Below are positions 1-6,461 of a stretch of DNA of 21,177 bases, piece after piece (within the stretch, counting starts at the first letter, position 1; the number at the start of each line of letters is the position of its first letter). The notes under the pieces were generated by a model, which saw only the letters and a program-made list of their open reading frames with translations, did not search any database and had not been told where the DNA came from. The position numbers and the translations under genes were made by a program. The stretch is from Dehalococcoidia bacterium (GTDB lineage Bacteria > Chloroflexota > Dehalococcoidia > Tepidiformales > Tepidiformaceae), in contig VXRS01000107.1 of NCBI GenBank assembly GCA_009838385.1, positions 1 to 21,177 of the forward strand, given 5' to 3'.

Positions 1-23
1 TCCTGTCGATACCTTTCGTCCCC
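1..23 (-). ncRNA. ssrA: tmRNA, 5' end only
   Basis: Read on the minus strand, bases 23 to 1 give GGGGACGAAAGG followed by TATCGACAGGA. This matches the conserved tmRNA 5' end (GGGG-nn-GA...GG-n-TTCGACAGG), which forms half of the tRNA-like acceptor stem and the start of the D-loop analogue. The rest of the gene, including the tag reading frame and 3' CCA end, lies beyond the left edge. tmRNA with SmpB rescues stalled ribosomes and tags the incomplete protein for degradation. The smpB gene about 770 bp away on the same strand and a good promoter just upstream both support the call. Only 23 bases are visible, so it rests on this motif and context. Confidence 0.8.
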
Positions 24-33
24 AGATGCATCC

Positions 34-61
34 AGCGTAGCACAGGCGTTTCGCCGGACAA
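34..61 (-). promoter_or_regulatory. ssrA promoter
   Basis: On the minus strand, TTGTCC (56-61) and TACGCT (34-39) are separated by 16 bp. A TG one base before the -10 makes it an extended -10 element. The -10 ends 10 bases before the tmRNA 5' GGGG at 23, a suitable distance for a sigma-70 start. A strong constitutive promoter is expected for ssrA. Sequence match only. Confidence 0.6.
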
Positions 62-234
62 GCAAGGGGGCTCATACCGGATGGCTCCCAGCGCACTACA
101 CGGGACGAGGAGTCAGCGGTCGTAAGTTCACGAGCCTCACGCGTGCGGAGTCAGCGAGAATCCGCGTCTCCACGCTGCACGTGGTACACAGCATCGCCCC
201 CGGTGGCGCTGGCGGCGTGGTTCGTCGCTACCCG

Positions 235-459
235 CTAGTACGAGAAGCGGTAGACGTACCAGGTGGCCACCTCGGGGCCGGCACCGCCGACTCCGTAGTT
301 GCAGTTATTGCGCTCGGCGTAGTCGATCTCCGCCCGCTGCGCGGCGGACTTGCTGCGATGGGTCGAGACGAGGCGCCAGTGGCTGAGGCGGGGGCGATCC
401 CGCTCCCACTCGCTCCGTCTGCGGTCTGGGTCCGTGGTGATCCCTACTTGACAGGCCAT
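235..459 (-). CDS. small conserved-type protein of unknown function (74 aa)
   Basis: Minus-strand ATG at 459 encodes 74 residues beginning MACQVGITTDPDRRRSEWER and ending in a patterned GPEVATWYVYRFSY tail. The central part (STHRSKSAAQRAEIDYAERNNC) and the aromatic C-terminus look like a folded, selected sequence rather than a chance frame. The opening 'VGITTDPDRRRSEW' loosely recalls the start of GIY-YIG-like domains (a short-range 'xVGIT.dp.rR...W' pattern), but the catalytic residues cannot be assigned, so no function is claimed. It starts 2 bases after the stop of the 53-aa gene upstream, so the two are probably co-translated. It lies between smpB and ssrA. A longer frame to 666 exists but overlaps the upstream gene and lacks this composition. 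Confidence 0.6.
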   Translation of the reverse strand: MACQVGITTDPDRRRSEWERDRPRLSHWRLVSTHRSKSAAQRAEIDYAERNNCNYGVGGAGPEVATWYVYRFSY

Positions 460-461
460 CG

Positions 462-623
462 CTAGCGCACCCTGATCTGGACGTTGCCGCCCTTGCGCTT
501 GATCTCGCGGTTCACGCGGTCCACTTCGCGCTGTATCTGGCGACGCGCCTCCGCCTCGGCCTTCCTCTGGGCCTGACGCATCTTGGATCGGAGTTGGGAA
601 CTGGTTATCCTGCGTGTTGCCAC
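462..623 (-). CDS. very small basic, helical protein (53 aa)
   Basis: Minus-strand GTG at 623, preceded by GGGAG seven bases upstream, encodes 53 residues beginning VATRRITSSQLRSKMRQAQR and ending NVQIRVR. It is rich in Arg, Lys, Gln and Glu with helical or coiled-coil spacing (KAEAEARRQIQREVDRVNRE). The TSSQLRS-MRQAQ opening resembles small basic proteins I associate with phage or mobile DNA, but I cannot name a family. It is the first gene of a pair with the 74-aa gene 2 bases downstream. A perfect inverted repeat lies about 30 bases upstream of its start. The start is supported by the ribosome-binding site and tight spacing. Confidence 0.55.
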   Translation of the reverse strand: MATRRITSSQLRSKMRQAQRKAEAEARRQIQREVDRVNREIKRKGGNVQIRVR

Positions 624-652
624 GACGGGTCTCCCATGACACGTTGGGTTTT

Positions 653-684
653 GGAGCCCGCACCACTAGACCGGTGCGGGCTCC
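653..684. repeat. perfect 12-bp inverted repeat with 8-base loop
   Basis: GGAGCCCGCACC at 653-664 is exactly complementary to GGTGCGGGCTCC at 673-684, with loop ACTAGACC. It lies between the end of smpB (794) and the start of the 53-aa gene (623). It would form a very stable hairpin in RNA from either strand. On the minus strand it is followed by AAAACCC rather than a T-run, so it is not a canonical intrinsic terminator. It could be a processing or attenuation hairpin in the leader of the small-gene pair, or a protein-binding palindrome. Confidence 0.75.
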
Positions 685-793
685 CTCGTGTCAGTGATCA
701 AGCGTACCAGCACCTAAGCCATTTGCCCAGCAACCCTGCTTTAGTCGCACCAGACCACGATCGCGGAAGCGATGTTCAAGGGGTGGCGCAGGG

Positions 794-1252
794 TCAGACG
801 GAGTGGCGGAGGGCGCGGGCGACCTGGCGGCCTTCCTCTCGCTCGCGGATCTTGCGCCTCTTGTCATAACGCTTGATGCCGCGGGCGACGCCAAGCTCGA
901 CCTTGGCCATCCCCCGCTTCAGGTGCATGTTCAGCGGCACGAGCGTCAGGCCGCGCTCGTCGAGGGCCTCGCGGATGCGGCGCAGCTCCTTCTTGTGCAG
1001 CAGGAGCTTGCGGTCGCGGCGCGCCTCGTGATTGATGTAGCCGGCGTTCTGGTAAGGGGCGATGTAGGCGTCGAGCAGCCAGGCCTCGCCGTTGCGGATG
1101 CGTCCGTAGGCGCCCTGGATATCGACCTTGCCCAAACGGATCGACTTGATCTCGGAGCCGGTCAGCGCAAGGCCGGCCTCGTAGCGGTCGAGGATCTCGT
1201 AATCGCGACGTGCGCGGCGGTTCTGGGCGACGATCGCCTCACCAGGGGCCAT
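794..1252 (-). CDS. smpB: SsrA-binding protein SmpB
   Basis: 152 residues, the normal SmpB length (about 145-160). SmpB binds the tRNA-like part of tmRNA, delivers it to stalled ribosomes in the cytoplasm and lets its C-terminal tail occupy the empty mRNA channel. Family signatures are visible: AQNRRARRDYEI near residues 9-20, GLALTGSEIKSIR (27-39), the 'EAWLLDAYIAPY' strand, and the basic segment LNMHLKRGMAKVELGVARGI with KRYDKRRKIRERE at the C-terminus. Start is ATG at 1252; a GGAGG lies only one base upstream, which is close but no better start exists. It follows ctpA by 45 bp on the same strand, and ssrA lies downstream in the same direction, linking protein and RNA partner. Confidence 0.97.
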   Translation of the reverse strand: MAPGEAIVAQNRRARRDYEILDRYEAGLALTGSEIKSIRLGKVDIQGAYGRIRNGEAWLLDAYIAPYQNAGYINHEARRDRKLLLHKKELRRIREALDERGLTLVPLNMHLKRGMAKVELGVARGIKRYDKRRKIREREEGRQVARALRHSV

Positions 1253-1297
1253 GCCTCCAGTCTCGCACGCACGGGAGCGGTACCCAAACGGGCGGGA

Positions 1298-2809
1298 CTA
1301 CTCCTCGCTCTCGGACCCCTCGGAGTCGGCCTCTTCGCGCTCGGCGACATTCGGGATGTCGGGCCGCTCCTCGTCCTCCTCCGAGACGCGCTCGGGCGGA
1401 GGCGGCGGCTCGATGCCGCGGAGGATGTCGATGGCGGCGAAGACCTGGAGGTCGCCGTAGTCGATGTAGTCGTCGCCGGTCAGCGGGATCTCGTAGTCGG
1501 GGGCGATGCCGAGACCCTCGATGACCTGGCCGTTGGGTCGCAGCCAGCGGCCGACGGTGACATACAGGGCGCCACAGCCGGCGGGGTCGCCGCACCTGCT
1601 GAGCGGGTGCAGCTGGTTCACCGTGCCTTTGCCGAACGAGCGTACGCCGACGACGACGGCGCGGCCGTTGTCGACGAGGGCGGCGGCGAGGACCTCGGAA
1701 CCGCTGGCGCTTGCTTCGTCCTGGACGAGGACGATGGGGATGGAGGTGGCGACTCCGCCCTCCTGGGCGCCGAACGTCACCACGTCGCCGTCGGCGTCGA
1801 TCTCGCTGAGGATGACGGCGCCTTCAGGGAGGAACTCGTTCGTCGCCTGCACCGTCTGGCGGAGGAGACCGCCCGGATTGCCGCGGACATCGAGGATGAG
1901 GCCGATGTAGCGGCCGCTCTCGGCATCCCTGAGGGCGGAGCGCAGCTCGGAGGGCGTCTCTCCGTGGAACTGGGCAATGTTGATGTAGAGGATGTCGTCG
2001 ACGAGGTTGCCGTCGCGGTCGACGAGGTCGGCACCTGTTTCGCCGGGGACGAGCTCGAGGCGCGGCTCGGTGAACACGCTCTGGATGAGAATCTGGCCGC
2101 GCACGATGGTGATGTCCTCGATCTCCGGGGGCGAGCCGCCGGTCGCGAGGTCGGTGTGCTGAACCGTGAGGGTGACCTCAGTGCCACGCGGTCCGCGGAT
2201 GCGCTGGACGGCCTGGGTGCTGGTCCAGCCGTCGGTCGACTCGCCGTCGACCGCGAGGATGATGTCGCCGGGGCGGATGCCGGCTTCTTCGGCGGGGGAG
2301 CCACGGAACGGCGACACGATCTGCACGACCCCGTTGCGGTCGGTGACGGTGGCGCCTATGCCCTCGTAGGTGGTCTCGATCGTGCCGACGCCAAGGGCAA
2401 TGTCCCCGGGGCTGAGGTACTCGGTGTAGGGATCGTTGAGGGAGTCGATGGCGCCGCGGATGGCGGCATCGCGGAAGGCGCGCTCGTCGAGGATCTCCTT
2501 GTCGACGAACTCGTCCAGGAGGATCTCGAAGGTCTCCTCGAGGATGGAGGCGCCGACGGCGAGCTCGGAGCGCTCACCCGATTCTTCCCGCGCCTGCTCC
2601 TGGTCGGTCGGCTGAGCGGCGGCGGGTTCCCCGTCGCTCGCGGGGCGCTCCACGATGCGAACTTCTTCCTCGCTCGTGAGGTCGCTGACGCCGTAGCCGA
2701 GACCGAACATAAGAAGGAGTCCGGCAATGGCGAGCAGCGCGACCGCGACGTTGCGAACGGCGCTCGAGCCCCGCGACGGGGATGCGGGGGGTTCTGGAGT
2801 GATCTCCAT
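1298..2809 (-). CDS. ctpA: S41-family carboxyl-terminal processing protease
   Basis: 503-residue membrane-anchored serine protease that cleaves proteins near their C-termini outside the cytoplasm. Order: short cytoplasmic N-terminus; one membrane anchor (about 19-41, VAVALLAIAGLLLMFGLGYG); a linker rich in Glu; the S41 N-terminal helical part (DPYTEYLSP near 126-133); a PDZ domain (about 144-225, with GIGATV and IRPGDIILAVDG); then the catalytic core with LDVRGNPGGLL (306-316). The catalytic pair is Ser369 in DEASASGSE and Lys394 in SFGKGTV, 25 residues apart as in characterised CtpA proteases. The C-terminal 50 residues are Glu/Pro-rich. ATG at 2809 has GGAG seven bases upstream. A specific symbol (ctpA versus ctpB) cannot be fixed by sequence alone. 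Confidence 0.95.
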   Translation of the reverse strand: MEITPEPPASPSRGSSAVRNVAVALLAIAGLLLMFGLGYGVSDLTSEEEVRIVERPASDGEPAAAQPTDQEQAREESGERSELAVGASILEETFEILLDEFVDKEILDERAFRDAAIRGAIDSLNDPYTEYLSPGDIALGVGTIETTYEGIGATVTDRNGVVQIVSPFRGSPAEEAGIRPGDIILAVDGESTDGWTSTQAVQRIRGPRGTEVTLTVQHTDLATGGSPPEIEDITIVRGQILIQSVFTEPRLELVPGETGADLVDRDGNLVDDILYINIAQFHGETPSELRSALRDAESGRYIGLILDVRGNPGGLLRQTVQATNEFLPEGAVILSEIDADGDVVTFGAQEGGVATSIPIVLVQDEASASGSEVLAAALVDNGRAVVVGVRSFGKGTVNQLHPLSRCGDPAGCGALYVTVGRWLRPNGQVIEGLGIAPDYEIPLTGDDYIDYGDLQVFAAIDILRGIEPPPPPERVSEEDEERPDIPNVAEREEADSEGSESEE

Positions 2810-2845
2810 TCAGGTGCTCCGGGGGGCCGGTTGGGCCTGCGGTCG

Positions 2846-2874
2846 AGTGTAGGTGGGGGTGTCGCGGGCGGCAA
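2846..2874 (-). promoter_or_regulatory. candidate ctpA promoter
   Basis: Minus-strand TTGCCG (2869-2874) and TACACT (2846-2851) are separated by exactly 17 bp, in the 94-bp gap between the beta-propeller gene and ctpA. Transcription would start near 2840, about 30 bases before the ATG at 2809. Match by eye only. Confidence 0.45.
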
Positions 2875-2903
2875 CGCGCCTGCCTTTACGCCTTGTCGAA
2901 TCC

Positions 2904-4076
2904 TTATTCGAGAGCGGGCGGCGGGAAGAAGCCGATGCCCGCCTGCCCGATGCGCTCGATGGGAGAGCCGCGTTCCGGGCGCCAGGAGAGGATGGCGTCG
3001 TGGGAGCCATCGCTGAAGGCGACGGCGGGAGAGTCGGTGAAGAGCCGGCCGCCGGCGAGGAACACGGAGCCGTCGGGCGCCCAGAGGCGGTGGGAGCGGC
3101 CGTACTGGTCGAAGAAGCCCGCCAGAGTCTGGTAGTCGGGGGAGGGAGTGAAGGGGGCGCTTGCGCCCAGGAACTCGCCCGTGGCCGTGCGAGCCTGCAG
3201 GGAGACAGAGCCATCGCCCGTGGCAGAGGGGACGATGAAGGCGAGTTTCTCGCCGGCGGGGTCCCAGAAGACGCTGGTGAAGGCGCGGCGCAGGAGGAGA
3301 TCCGGCTCGCCGCCGTCCGAGAGGTCGACGGTCCACAACTCGTCGAAGGCGCCTGAGGCCGGGCGCGTCGTGACGGCGATCGTCAGGGTTCGGGTTCCGG
3401 GCTGGAACGCGAGGGCGACGCCGCCGGGGAGTTCGTGCACGGACTCGCTGGCCTCGCCCGAGCCGGTCGCGACGCGGACGACAACGCCGTCGCCTGTGCC
3501 GTCGGGCGTGGCGAAGGCGAGGAGCTCGCCGTCGTCGCTGAAGGCCGGGGTGCGGAAGCCGCGGGCGTCGGCGGAGATGGGCCGGGAGGCGCGGGCCTCG
3601 GCGAGCTCCAGCACGGAGAGGTTCACGCCGGCGTGGACCGCGAGCCGCCCCCCATCGGGCGCCCAGGCGAGGAAGAGGGGGGCGCCGGTCTGGATGGGAT
3701 CGGCGATGAGGGGGCCGTCGGCCTCGCTCAGGAAGAGGGTGAGGCCGGCGCGTCCCTGGGCGACAAGCGCGAGGCGGTCGCCTCCCGGCGACCAGAGCGC
3801 GTAGTGGGGCACGTTGGGCGCGATGACGGCATCGCCACCGAGGGGACTCTCGTAGAGGTTGCGGAGGTGGTTGCCATCGAGGTCGAGCATCTCGATGGCG
3901 CTGCGCTGCCGTTTCCCTTCGTCGACGACGACGGAGACGGAGACCGCGTCGTGGCCCGGCCGCCAGGCCGGCCAGAAGCCGGCGCGCGCGACGGGCGAGC
4001 CGCGCCAGCCGTCCTCCTCCTGGCGGAGGAGCGTGACGGCCTTCCCCGGCTCAACGGCGATGATGGGCGCGGACAC
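2904..4076 (-). CDS. WD40-like (PD40/TolB-type) beta-propeller protein
   Basis: 390 residues with repeated blade-like units of the TolB/PD40 sort: FWPAWRPGHDAVSV, YALWSPGGDRLALVAQ, FLAWAPDGGRLAVHA, TPAFSDDGELLAFATPDG, SVFWDPAGEKLAFIV, HRLWAPDGSVFLAGG and ILSWRP near the end. Each has the W/F-SPDG-xxLAF pattern, giving six or seven blades. Such propellers usually bind proteins or peptides, commonly outside the cytoplasm, but no enzyme domain is seen and the substrate is unknown. No clear signal peptide is present from the GTG start at 4076, which has GAGGAA about ten bases upstream; no better start is evident. It lies upstream of ctpA on the same strand, and may act with it on exported proteins, which is inference. 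Confidence 0.75.
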   Translation of the reverse strand: MSAPIIAVEPGKAVTLLRQEEDGWRGSPVARAGFWPAWRPGHDAVSVSVVVDEGKRQRSAIEMLDLDGNHLRNLYESPLGGDAVIAPNVPHYALWSPGGDRLALVAQGRAGLTLFLSEADGPLIADPIQTGAPLFLAWAPDGGRLAVHAGVNLSVLELAEARASRPISADARGFRTPAFSDDGELLAFATPDGTGDGVVVRVATGSGEASESVHELPGGVALAFQPGTRTLTIAVTTRPASGAFDELWTVDLSDGGEPDLLLRRAFTSVFWDPAGEKLAFIVPSATGDGSVSLQARTATGEFLGASAPFTPSPDYQTLAGFFDQYGRSHRLWAPDGSVFLAGGRLFTDSPAVAFSDGSHDAILSWRPERGSPIERIGQAGIGFFPPPALE

Positions 4077-4098
4077 GGTTCGGGGTTCCTCGGGCGGG

Positions 4099-4104
4099 AT
4101 TGTA
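4099..4104 (-). promoter_or_regulatory. candidate -10 element for the beta-propeller gene
   Basis: Minus-strand TACAAT, five of six matches to TATAAT, lies 22 bases before the GTG at 4076. There is no convincing -35 at 17 bp. If used, the 5' leader would be only about 15 bases. Confidence 0.3.
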
Positions 4105-4190
4105 GGGGATGGGGTGTCAGGGGCAGGTTCGGGAGGTCGTCGAAGGCCTCAGAGAGGGGCTCTGCTCATGGACAGATTTACTTCGCACTA

Positions 4191-4202
4191 TTCCAGTTAT
4201 GT
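4191..4202. repeat. left copy of 12-bp direct repeat, candidate attL
   Basis: TTCCAGTTATGT, identical to 13823-13834. It sits in the gap between the host propeller gene and the first element gene. TTATGT is the core-proximal half of the XerD arm in most dif sites. The 11 bases before TTCCAG (ACTTCGCACTA) resemble XerC arms such as ACTTCCTATAA or GGTGCGCATAA. Two ACCGGT palindromes (4203-4208 and 4222-4227) follow within 25 bp and could be accessory binding sites. Confidence 0.45.
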
Positions 4203-4226
4203 ACCGGTGTACAGGCCCTAAACCGG

Positions 4227-4256
4227 TTAGATCGCGCTCACCATGTGCGTGATAAT
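4227..4256 (+). promoter_or_regulatory. candidate promoter for the 93-aa plus-strand gene
   Basis: TTAGAT (4227-4232) and GATAAT (4251-4256) are separated by 18 bp in a locally AT-rich stretch, 40 bases ahead of the GTG at 4296. The -10 matches five of six; the -35 is weak. Confidence 0.35.
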
Positions 4257-4295
4257 CTCATTACATCACGTATTGACACCGGAAGGCGAGCACCT

Positions 4296-4577
4296 GTGAG
4301 CGACAATCTCCAAACCTCGTTGGCCGAGGCCGCCTTGGACTCGCTCGCCGTTGACAGCGCGGACGGCCTCAGCCCGGAGGCCAAGGCTCTCCGGGGAGCC
4401 ATCGCGAAGCAGGGGCTGGCCTATTCGGACAGAGACGACCCCGACCACGCGCCCACCACGCTGGACGCTATGCGCGGGTTCGCTTGGGCGGAGAGCGGGG
4501 AGGTCATCAAGGCGTTGGGGGCGGAGGCGGCAGAGCGGATGATCGCGGAGTACCGGGCTCTACAGGGTGGAGGCTGA
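4296..4577 (+). CDS. small unknown protein at the left end of the element (93 aa)
   Basis: GTG at 4296 with GGAAGG nine bases upstream encodes 93 residues starting VSDNLQTSLAEAALDSLAVD. The composition is acidic, with Ala/Asp/Glu-rich probable helices (EAALDSLAVDSADGLSPEAKALRGAIAKQGL and GEVIKALGAEAAERMIAEYRAL when read piecewise). I recognise no DNA-binding motif or family. It is the only plus-strand gene in the element and overlaps tail to tail by 18 bases with the zinc-ribbon gene (stop at 4560). A divergent or convergent single gene next to an attachment site is often regulatory in satellites, but that is inference. Codon use and the ribosome-binding site make it a likely real gene; an extended frame to 3435 is antisense to the propeller and not accepted. 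Confidence 0.6.
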   Translation: MSDNLQTSLAEAALDSLAVDSADGLSPEAKALRGAIAKQGLAYSDRDDPDHAPTTLDAMRGFAWAESGEVIKALGAEAAERMIAEYRALQGGG

Positions 4578-4943
4578 GGGGGCTGCCTTCCTCGCGGCCC
4601 GCGATACGCGCTGATACTCGACCCTACAGGCGAAGCACCGCCCCTCGGGACGTGTCGAGTTGCCACGCGTCCGTGTGGGGAAGGCTGAGAACGGCAGAAC
4701 CTCACCGCAGCCGACACAAGGCCGCTCAGTGTCGCCATAGCGTGGCTTGGGCGGTCCCTTGGCCTTCCGTGCCTTCCGCGACTGCGCCGCCGCCCGCTCA
4801 GCCCGCCATCCGGCGTATGTCGGGGCATCCTCGGACTCGCCCGCCCTGAAGGTCCGTTCGGCCCCGCACGTCTTACAGGTGGCCGGGAGCATTCGCCGCC
4901 CGTCGGGGCTGGCGATGATCCAATGGTGCGCGTGCCCGCTCAC
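4560..4943 (-). CDS. probable zinc-ribbon protein (127 aa)
   Basis: 127 residues with paired cysteine motifs: CKTCG near residue 22 following a HHWIIASPDG opening, and CVGCG near residue 75 followed about 27 residues later by CFACR. The second pair with the third forms a plausible four-cysteine zinc site. A Lys/Arg/Ala-rich linker (AERAAAQSRKARKAKG) separates them, suggesting nucleic-acid contact. Start chosen as GTG at 4943 because it overlaps the TGA of the 57-aa gene upstream (GTGA at 4940-4943), a coupling also used for the portal gene; an upstream TTG at 4979 in the same frame is less likely. Last gene of the head operon. Function unknown; regulator or small packaging accessory are possibilities. 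Confidence 0.65.
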   Translation of the reverse strand: MSGHAHHWIIASPDGRRMLPATCKTCGAERTFRAGESEDAPTYAGWRAERAAAQSRKARKAKGPPKPRYGDTERPCVGCGEVLPFSAFPTRTRGNSTRPEGRCFACRVEYQRVSRAARKAAPSASTL

Positions 4944-5113
4944 CGCGTCTCGGGAAGGCTCCGGCGGCATTCGGCGCAACGCGCCCGCTCGTCAATTCCG
5001 AGGGGCGGTCCGGCCTCATGATGAAACGGCCCCGGTTCGTCCCGCAGGCACTCAAGGCACAGGATGCGATCCCGGCCCGTGTGCGGGTTGCGGATGATCA
5101 CAGCGTCTCGCAT
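4940..5113 (-). CDS. small double-CxxC protein (57 aa)
   Basis: Minus-strand ATG at 5113 with AAGGAG about nine bases upstream encodes 57 residues, starting MRDAVIIRNPHTGRDRILCL. Two CxxC pairs, CLEC near residues 19-22 and CAEC near 46-49, make a compact zinc ribbon. It starts 14 bases after the portal stop (the Shine-Dalgarno begins inside the portal stop codon) and ends in a GTGA overlap with the next zinc-ribbon gene. Too short for most gene finders but supported by the ribosome-binding site, cysteine pairs and coupling. Function unknown. Confidence 0.65.
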   Translation of the reverse strand: MRDAVIIRNPHTGRDRILCLECLRDEPGPFHHEAGPPLGIDERARCAECRRSLPETR

Positions 5114-5127
5114 TCGCGTGTTCTCCT

Positions 5128-6177
5128 TTACTCCGGCTGTGTGAGGCCCGACAGCGCCGCTGCCTTCTCAACCTCCATGCCGGCCGTGACCATGCTCTGA
5201 AACGCTCGCGCACGGCCCGCCAGGTCCGAGGCCCGCAGTTCGTCGAACGTCAGCGTTATGTCGGTTTCCAGCTTCGCGCTCAACTCGGCCTCGACCTGCC
5301 GGGCGAGGGGCGCGATGGTCCCGAATAGCAGCCGCCGCCATGCCTCGCGCTGGCCGGTCCCGTCCGAGGTCTCGACCAGCTCGACCGGGAGACCGCAGGC
5401 CGCGAGCACGGCCCGGCCACTGAAGCGGTACAACTCGACCAGCGCGGCGGGCGGGTCGGCTCCGAATCGGACCGCCTGCCAGTCACGCCGGGGCGCGCCC
5501 TGCGTCGAGTTGCCCCACGCGCCCGCCGTCGTCTCGACCAGTGCCATCTTGCCCTTGAGCTTCCCGATCCTCTCGCTCAGGTCGTCAAGCGTCGGGCTCG
5601 CGCCATCCTGCGGGACGGGCAGAAGGTTGCCCCTCGGCCCGGATGCTTCGTCGCCTAGCGCGTTCTCAGTCTCCGCGCTCAGGCGGGCCGCCATGCTCGC
5701 CACCTCCAGCGGCCCGATCCCGGCCCACGGGCGATCGGGATCGATCGCGTAGCGCACATGTACCACTCCGGCAGCGTCGATCGTGCGGGTTGTCGTCTCC
5801 GAGGGTCCGGCCATCGTCAGTTGATAGGCCCATGTGTCGGGCCGGTAGCCGCCGGTCACCGTCCACATGCCAGCGGGACTGAGCCTCAGCCCGCCGTCCG
5901 TCTCGATCGCAAAGGCGGCCTCGCCGGAGCGGATCAAGGCCCGCCCGATCGTGCTCAGAACCTCGGGAGTGAGCGCCGCTGTCACGGCGGCGCTCTCGCA
6001 CTTGGGGATCGCGCTGGCGAATGCCCGGCCCACTACTCCCGCCGCCGTCTCAAGGGCGGCGGTCGAGGTCACCTGAGCAAGCACGGTCCCGCCCGCCTGC
6101 CTCACGATCGCCTCGATCACGGCATCGGTGTAACTCGCGTCCCGAGTCTCCCGCTTCAGCCAGCCAGGTAGCCTCAC
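5128..6177 (-). CDS. phage portal protein, HK97 type
   Basis: 349 residues, somewhat short for HK97-type portals (about 380-420). Portals form the dodecameric ring at one capsid vertex through which DNA is packaged and where the connector and tail join. Features seen: an N-terminal LPGWLKRE, an 'ALIRSGEAAFAIE' strand, TRTIDAAGVVHVRYAIDPDRPW-type segment (portals often carry 'hi r....p..GisPl'), WAGIGPLEVA, a helical region with AETENALGDEA and the C-terminal REAWRRLLFGTIAPLARQVE-type helix and AELSAKLETDITLTFD. GTG at 6177 is chosen because AGGAG sits seven bases upstream and the GTG overlaps the connector's TGA (GTGA). It follows the connector gene and precedes zinc-ribbon genes, a reversed position compared with ordinary phages. 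Confidence 0.85.
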   Translation of the reverse strand: MRLPGWLKRETRDASYTDAVIEAIVRQAGGTVLAQVTSTAALETAAGVVGRAFASAIPKCESAAVTAALTPEVLSTIGRALIRSGEAAFAIETDGGLRLSPAGMWTVTGGYRPDTWAYQLTMAGPSETTTRTIDAAGVVHVRYAIDPDRPWAGIGPLEVASMAARLSAETENALGDEASGPRGNLLPVPQDGASPTLDDLSERIGKLKGKMALVETTAGAWGNSTQGAPRRDWQAVRFGADPPAALVELYRFSGRAVLAACGLPVELVETSDGTGQREAWRRLLFGTIAPLARQVEAELSAKLETDITLTFDELRASDLAGRARAFQSMVTAGMEVEKAAALSGLTQPE

Positions 6178-6461
6178 CCGATCACTCCTACGCCGTGGGC
6201 GCGCCACTCGCTCAGAAGGGCCGAGGCTCCCGAGAATCGGACGGCATCGGCATAGGCCGCGCCCCGGCCAGCGTTCGGCTGGTCATAGAGGTAGCCCGCG
6301 ATCCGGATCGCGGCCTCGTCTCTGACGGCCTCGGGAGCGTCCGGCGCGTGCTTGGTCACAAGCGCGACGGCCACGGCCATAAGCCGCGTAGCCTCTGCCG
6401 TTTCCTCGGCAGTGTTCCCGAGCCTGAGCGCCCGGCTGACGATGGCGGCGGTCAGAGCCAT
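6174..6461 (-). CDS. head-tail connector protein (gp6-like)
   Basis: 95 residues, mostly helical, with the DxxAIRIAGYLYDQP-like segment (residues about 48-62) and Ala-rich helices typical of small head-tail connectors of the HK97 gp6 / SPP1 gp15 type that attach below the portal. The C-terminal 'ALLSEWRAHGVGVIG' echoes the 'sg...ll.pyr' ending of this family. ATG at 6461 overlaps the protease stop (6452) by 10 bases and has GAAGG about eight bases upstream. Its TGA overlaps the GTG of the portal gene. The family assignment is from size, helix pattern and position beside portal and protease. Confidence 0.65.
   Translation of the reverse strand: MALTAAIVSRALRLGNTAEETAEATRLMAVAVALVTKHAPDAPEAVRDEAAIRIAGYLYDQPNAGRGAAYADAVRFSGASALLSEWRAHGVGVIG

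Noticed and set aside
653..684. Intrinsic terminator
   Set aside because: Stem is excellent, but no T-run follows on either strand.
803..3016. 737-codon plus-strand open frame
   Set aside because: It is antisense to smpB and ctpA, with the Asp/Glu/Gly/Val/Ala-rich composition of a GC-rich shadow frame. The minus strand carries the recognisable proteins.
4191..4290. tRNA gene as integration target
   Set aside because: Neither this region nor that around 13823 folds as a tRNA or contains a T-loop motif.
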